Assembly (NCBI GenBank): GCA_003240855.1
Contig: QFNN01000053.1
Coordinates: forward strand, 1 to 18,875
Source of the DNA: Sphingomonas sanxanigenens
Lineage (GTDB): Bacteria > Pseudomonadota > Alphaproteobacteria > Sphingomonadales > Sphingomonadaceae
Direction of reading: 5' to 3'
Length of the DNA stretch: 18,875 nucleotides
The notes below the pieces were generated by a model, which saw nothing but the letters and a program-made list of their open reading frames with translations, was not told the origin of the DNA and did no database searches. This document shows, piece after piece, positions 16,696 to 18,875 of this stretch; the first letter of the stretch is position 1; each line of letters starts with the position of its first letter. The position numbers and the translations under genes were made by a program.

Positions 16696-16731
16696 GATGT
16701 CGAAGAACCTTGAGAGTCGAGGATTGAAAAG

Positions 16732-17316
16732 TCAGATCTTGAGGCGCGCGATCACAGGATTCGCCTTGCCGGGCAAATCTATCGGCCGCACATTCAGGCC
16801 GCGGCTGCGGATCGAATGAATAGCCTTGGGCTGCTCGACGACAGTCACGCCGCCCTGCCCGGCCGGGAACGCACCCGTTCGAATCGTATCAACGAGACCG
16901 TCCAGCGCCTGCTGCATCGTCTCCAGCCGAGCCGACACCCGATCCTCAAGCGCGAAAGCCTGATTCGCCTGCGCCCGCGCGTCCCTCGCTTGGCGCGATC
17001 GGCCGTAATCGAGGCTGTTCCGGAAACGCCACCGCGCGAACAGCGAACGCGAACGGTCCTCGTAACGCTTCATCGCGGCATCAAGTCCGCCCAGCTCGAT
17101 GATCTTTGACTTGCCTTCGTCGGACGTGACGATGTTCCAGATCAGCGAGAGCTTGGCGCCCCCCTGGCGCAGACTGCGAAGATGGCCGGCACGACCAATT
17201 ACGTCAGGCTCACGGCCAAGCAACCGGCGATAAAGCTCGTCTACAAACCGACTATCGTGCAACGCCAAAAGATCATCTAGCGTCTTGATTTCTTCGCGGT
17301 CTGAATATGGCTTCAT
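16732..17316 (-). CDS. DUF4214 domain protein with coiled-coil region
   Basis: A 194-residue protein. Residues about 20-72 (HDSRFVDELYRRLLGREPD, SLRQGGAKLSLIWNIVTSDEG) match the DUF4214 pattern, a short helical domain often seen in large secreted or surface proteins and in proteins coded beside glycosyltransferases; its role is not established. A basic stretch follows (KRYEDRSRSLFARWRFRN), then residues about 108-147 look helical and coiled-coil prone (QARDARAQANQAFALEDRV), and the tail is short and beta-like. No signal peptide, membrane segment or cysteine is seen. A TTG seven codons upstream is in frame, but the ATG at 17316 has GGAAGGA six bases before it and is chosen. It sits between a methyltransferase and the giant glycosyltransferase (36 bases), suggesting a scaffold or acceptor-recognition partner; this is inference. 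Confidence 0.8.
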   Translation of the reverse strand: MKPYSDREEIKTLDDLLALHDSRFVDELYRRLLGREPDVIGRAGHLRSLRQGGAKLSLIWNIVTSDEGKSKIIELGGLDAAMKRYEDRSRSLFARWRFRNSLDYGRSRQARDARAQANQAFALEDRVSARLETMQQALDGLVDTIRTGAFPAGQGGVTVVEQPKAIHSIRSRGLNVRPIDLPGKANPVIARLKI

Positions 17317-17532
17317 ATATTCCTTCCAGAAAGGCAAATCACCATTGTCGCGACGCCAAAAACTCTCCCGGTCTTGCCATCTAATTTCTTAGATTCACAA
17401 GCATGGGATCGAATCAATCTCTACACGAAGGCAATTTCACCATATTACTATATGCAACGCCATAAAAGGGCCTGATAACAGCGTCAAGCTGACGGCGCAG
17501 CCGCCCTCGGCGCCAGAAAATCACACCCCTGC
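17317..17532. promoter_or_regulatory. AT-rich gap with two small inverted repeats
   Basis: This 216-base gap lies between two same-strand genes. It is noticeably AT-rich around 17379-17455 and holds two perfect small inverted repeats: ATCTAA/TTAGAT around 4 bases (17379-17394) and CATAT/ATATG around 4 bases (17441-17454). A GGCGC/GCGCC hairpin near 17500-17516 follows the upstream gene's stop but has no T-run. It is a plausible place for a promoter serving the DUF4214 and glycosyltransferase genes; exact boxes could not be fixed. Confidence 0.35.
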
Positions 17533-18723
17533 CTAGCCGTTGCCGACCCTCATGGCGATGCCGAGCGCCCTTGTATCCTGGCCGCCGCGATCCGAAGGTC
17601 GGATCGGGGGCGGCGTAATCAGGGTCATCAGTTCGACCGCAGCCTGCTCGACCTCGATCGAGGCGCACAGCGAATTGCCGCAACGGTTCAGCGCAACATT
17701 TTGCGCACCGATCTGGAGCCGCGATTCGTCCCAGAAACGACCATCGATCACCATCGCCACCGGCAGCGAGATGAAATTAGCCCCTGCTTTCAGCTCGACA
17801 GCCCCGAGGGGAACATAGGGCGACGAAGTCCATCGAAACGCCATGTCGCCAGCTCGCTCGATTCCGCGCCAACCCAAGGCGTCGTTCGCGACGTCTAGAA
17901 CATCAAAGATATTGAGAGCCGGATTGGGCGCATAATGCGCCAAGAAGCGACCAACAGCCTCCGAAACATCCGGCCCATGCAGAACGAACCCTCCAGCTAC
18001 GCCCCTGCACGTCAAACCACGAATGGCGGCATATTTCGAAATGGTTCGATAGCTGTAGAAGGTGATGTGGCCATTACGGGGCGCGATATACCACCAATTC
18101 GTGCCGATCCTGCCAATATTCTCTGGAAGCATCGACTGACCGATATAGACGCATCCCCCCGTTTTCATATGCGATAACAGCGCATCGAATGTCTCCAGCG
18201 GGGTTGCGCTGTGTTCGACGACCTCAAAGGCGGTTACAATGTCGAAGAATCCCTCGGGCTTCTCGCCGCCCGCATAAGGATCATAGTTCGCAATTCGCGC
18301 GAAGCCGGCTTCTCGAAGGGCTTGCGCAAAGCCGCCATTGCCCGCGCCGAAGTCCAGGAGCGATAGCTGCTTTCCAGCACTTTCAAAGTAGGGCAGCATC
18401 TCATGCGCAGTGCGCTTGGCCCGCGTTCCGACATATTCTGGATCCACAACGACATAATCGTCGTTATAGATAAATCTTGTATATTCTTCGTATCCCCATT
18501 TGTCACAGAAATCAGTAAAAAGAAGATCGCAAATATTACACTGGTAGTAATTTACCGAAACGCCGGACGAACGCAGTCTTGCGTTTTCACAATTTTTCGA
18601 AAAATCAACTGTCCCGAAAAAAACCGCCTCTCCCCCGCACATTTTGCAGGCTCTCGACTCGAAATACGCCGCATCTCCATGGGGATTTGACCACTCGAAA
18701 GGAAGGTTCAGCTCAGAATACAT
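17533..18723 (-). CDS. Zinc-ribbon class I SAM-dependent methyltransferase
   Basis: A 396-residue protein in three parts. Residues 20-75 carry two CxxC pairs (C26-K-M-C29 and C62-N-I-C65) spaced like a zinc ribbon, as in several sugar and small-molecule methyltransferases. Residues about 105-250 are a Methyltransf_23-type domain: SLLDFGAGNGGFAQAL at 121-136, NYDPY at 146-150, FDIVTAFEVVEHSATPLE at 160-177, MKTGGCVYIGQSM at 186-198 and RNGHITFYSYRTI at 216-228. Residues about 295-396 form an extra domain ending DTRALGIAMRVGNG, probably beta-rich, of unknown role. A TTG one codon upstream is in frame, but ATG at 18723 is seven bases from AAGGAG and is preferred. It is the first gene of the minus-strand cluster seen here. 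Acceptor is probably a nucleotide sugar or glycan, inferred from its neighbours. Confidence 0.86.
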   Translation of the reverse strand: MYSELNLPFEWSNPHGDAAYFESRACKMCGGEAVFFGTVDFSKNCENARLRSSGVSVNYYQCNICDLLFTDFCDKWGYEEYTRFIYNDDYVVVDPEYVGTRAKRTAHEMLPYFESAGKQLSLLDFGAGNGGFAQALREAGFARIANYDPYAGGEKPEGFFDIVTAFEVVEHSATPLETFDALLSHMKTGGCVYIGQSMLPENIGRIGTNWWYIAPRNGHITFYSYRTISKYAAIRGLTCRGVAGGFVLHGPDVSEAVGRFLAHYAPNPALNIFDVLDVANDALGWRGIERAGDMAFRWTSSPYVPLGAVELKAGANFISLPVAMVIDGRFWDESRLQIGAQNVALNRCGNSLCASIEVEQAAVELMTLITPPPIRPSDRGGQDTRALGIAMRVGNG

Positions 18724-18766
18724 CAACTCACTCCTTCAAAGCCGTCCCTTTGGGCCATCCGAAATT

Positions 18767-18814
18767 CGGGCCCGCTCCTAGCCCGGCCTATTCATGAGAC
18801 TGAGGTTCCGGGCT
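18767..18814. repeat. GC-rich inverted repeats near the right edge, possible mobile-element end
   Basis: A perfect 8-base palindrome CGGGCCCG (18767-18774) is followed by inverted arms AGCCCGG (18780-18786) and CCGGGCT (18808-18814) around 21 bases that include TCATGA. No open frame of note runs from 18727 to the window end. The arrangement looks like the end of an insertion sequence or a dispersed repeat, with a vague resemblance to termini of IS1380-type elements. No transposase is visible, so the assignment is weak. Confidence 0.3.
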
Positions 18815-18875
18815 TGTTGGGTGGCGATGCGTTTTCGGTGATGTGATCCGGACGAGCGCCTCTGGCGGTGTTTTT

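Noticed and set aside
17500..17516. GGCGC/GCGCC hairpin after the zinc-ribbon methyltransferase as a terminator
   Set aside because: Short stem with a large loop and no T-run on the transcribed strand; expected by chance in GC-rich DNA.
1..18875. CRISPR array, tRNA or rRNA genes, toxin-antitoxin pair or phage genes
   Set aside because: Both strands were scanned by eye: no regularly spaced repeats, no tRNA/rRNA-like segment and no phage or toxin domains were recognised.

Overview
The window comes from a high-GC bacterium with long antisense shadow frames and dense coding. Gene content (oleate hydratase, a serial-exported S9 peptidase, a DUF2520 Rossmann protein, arylamine N-acetyltransferase) and codon style suggest an alphaproteobacterium, most likely a sphingomonad. 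That placement is inference: there is no rRNA or other phylogenetic marker in the window.

Left part (1-8550) is ordinary chromosomal metabolism in short transcription units: an exported M20 amidohydrolase and an arylamine N-acetyltransferase (plus strand), a small less GC-rich secreted protein, then on the minus strand an exported S9 prolyl-oligopeptidase-type peptidase and a DUF2520 oxidoreductase-like protein. A divergent control region separates these from a plus-strand oleate hydratase, which converges on a minus-strand GNAT acetyltransferase.

Right part (8838-18723) is a single-direction, minus-strand surface-glycan cluster. In transcription order (right to left) it holds: a zinc-ribbon SAM methyltransferase, a small DUF4214/coiled-coil protein, a very large three-module glycosyltransferase (GT4 + GT9 heptosyltransferase-like + a third module that looks like half of a GT4), two further SAM methyltransferases, and then a compact operon gmhA-hldA-hldC-gmhB. 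These four supply the route from sedoheptulose 7-phosphate to ADP-D-glycero-beta-D-manno-heptose. The kinase and the adenylyltransferase, fused as HldE in E. coli, are separate here and joined by ATGA stop/start overlaps. No hldD epimerase is visible. The simplest reading is that the cluster makes and modifies a methylated, heptose-containing cell-surface glycan: the last four genes make the activated heptose, the GT9 module could transfer it, the GT4 module could add another sugar, and the methyltransferases could cap or decorate it.

If the host is a sphingomonad, where glycosphingolipids replace LPS, the target of this heptose is the main open question. The best candidates for something undescribed are the three-module glycosyltransferase and the DUF4214 partner. 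The last ~150 bases hold no gene but have GC-rich inverted repeats that may mark the edge of a mobile element continuing beyond the window. No RNA genes, CRISPR arrays or complete insertion sequences were recognised.
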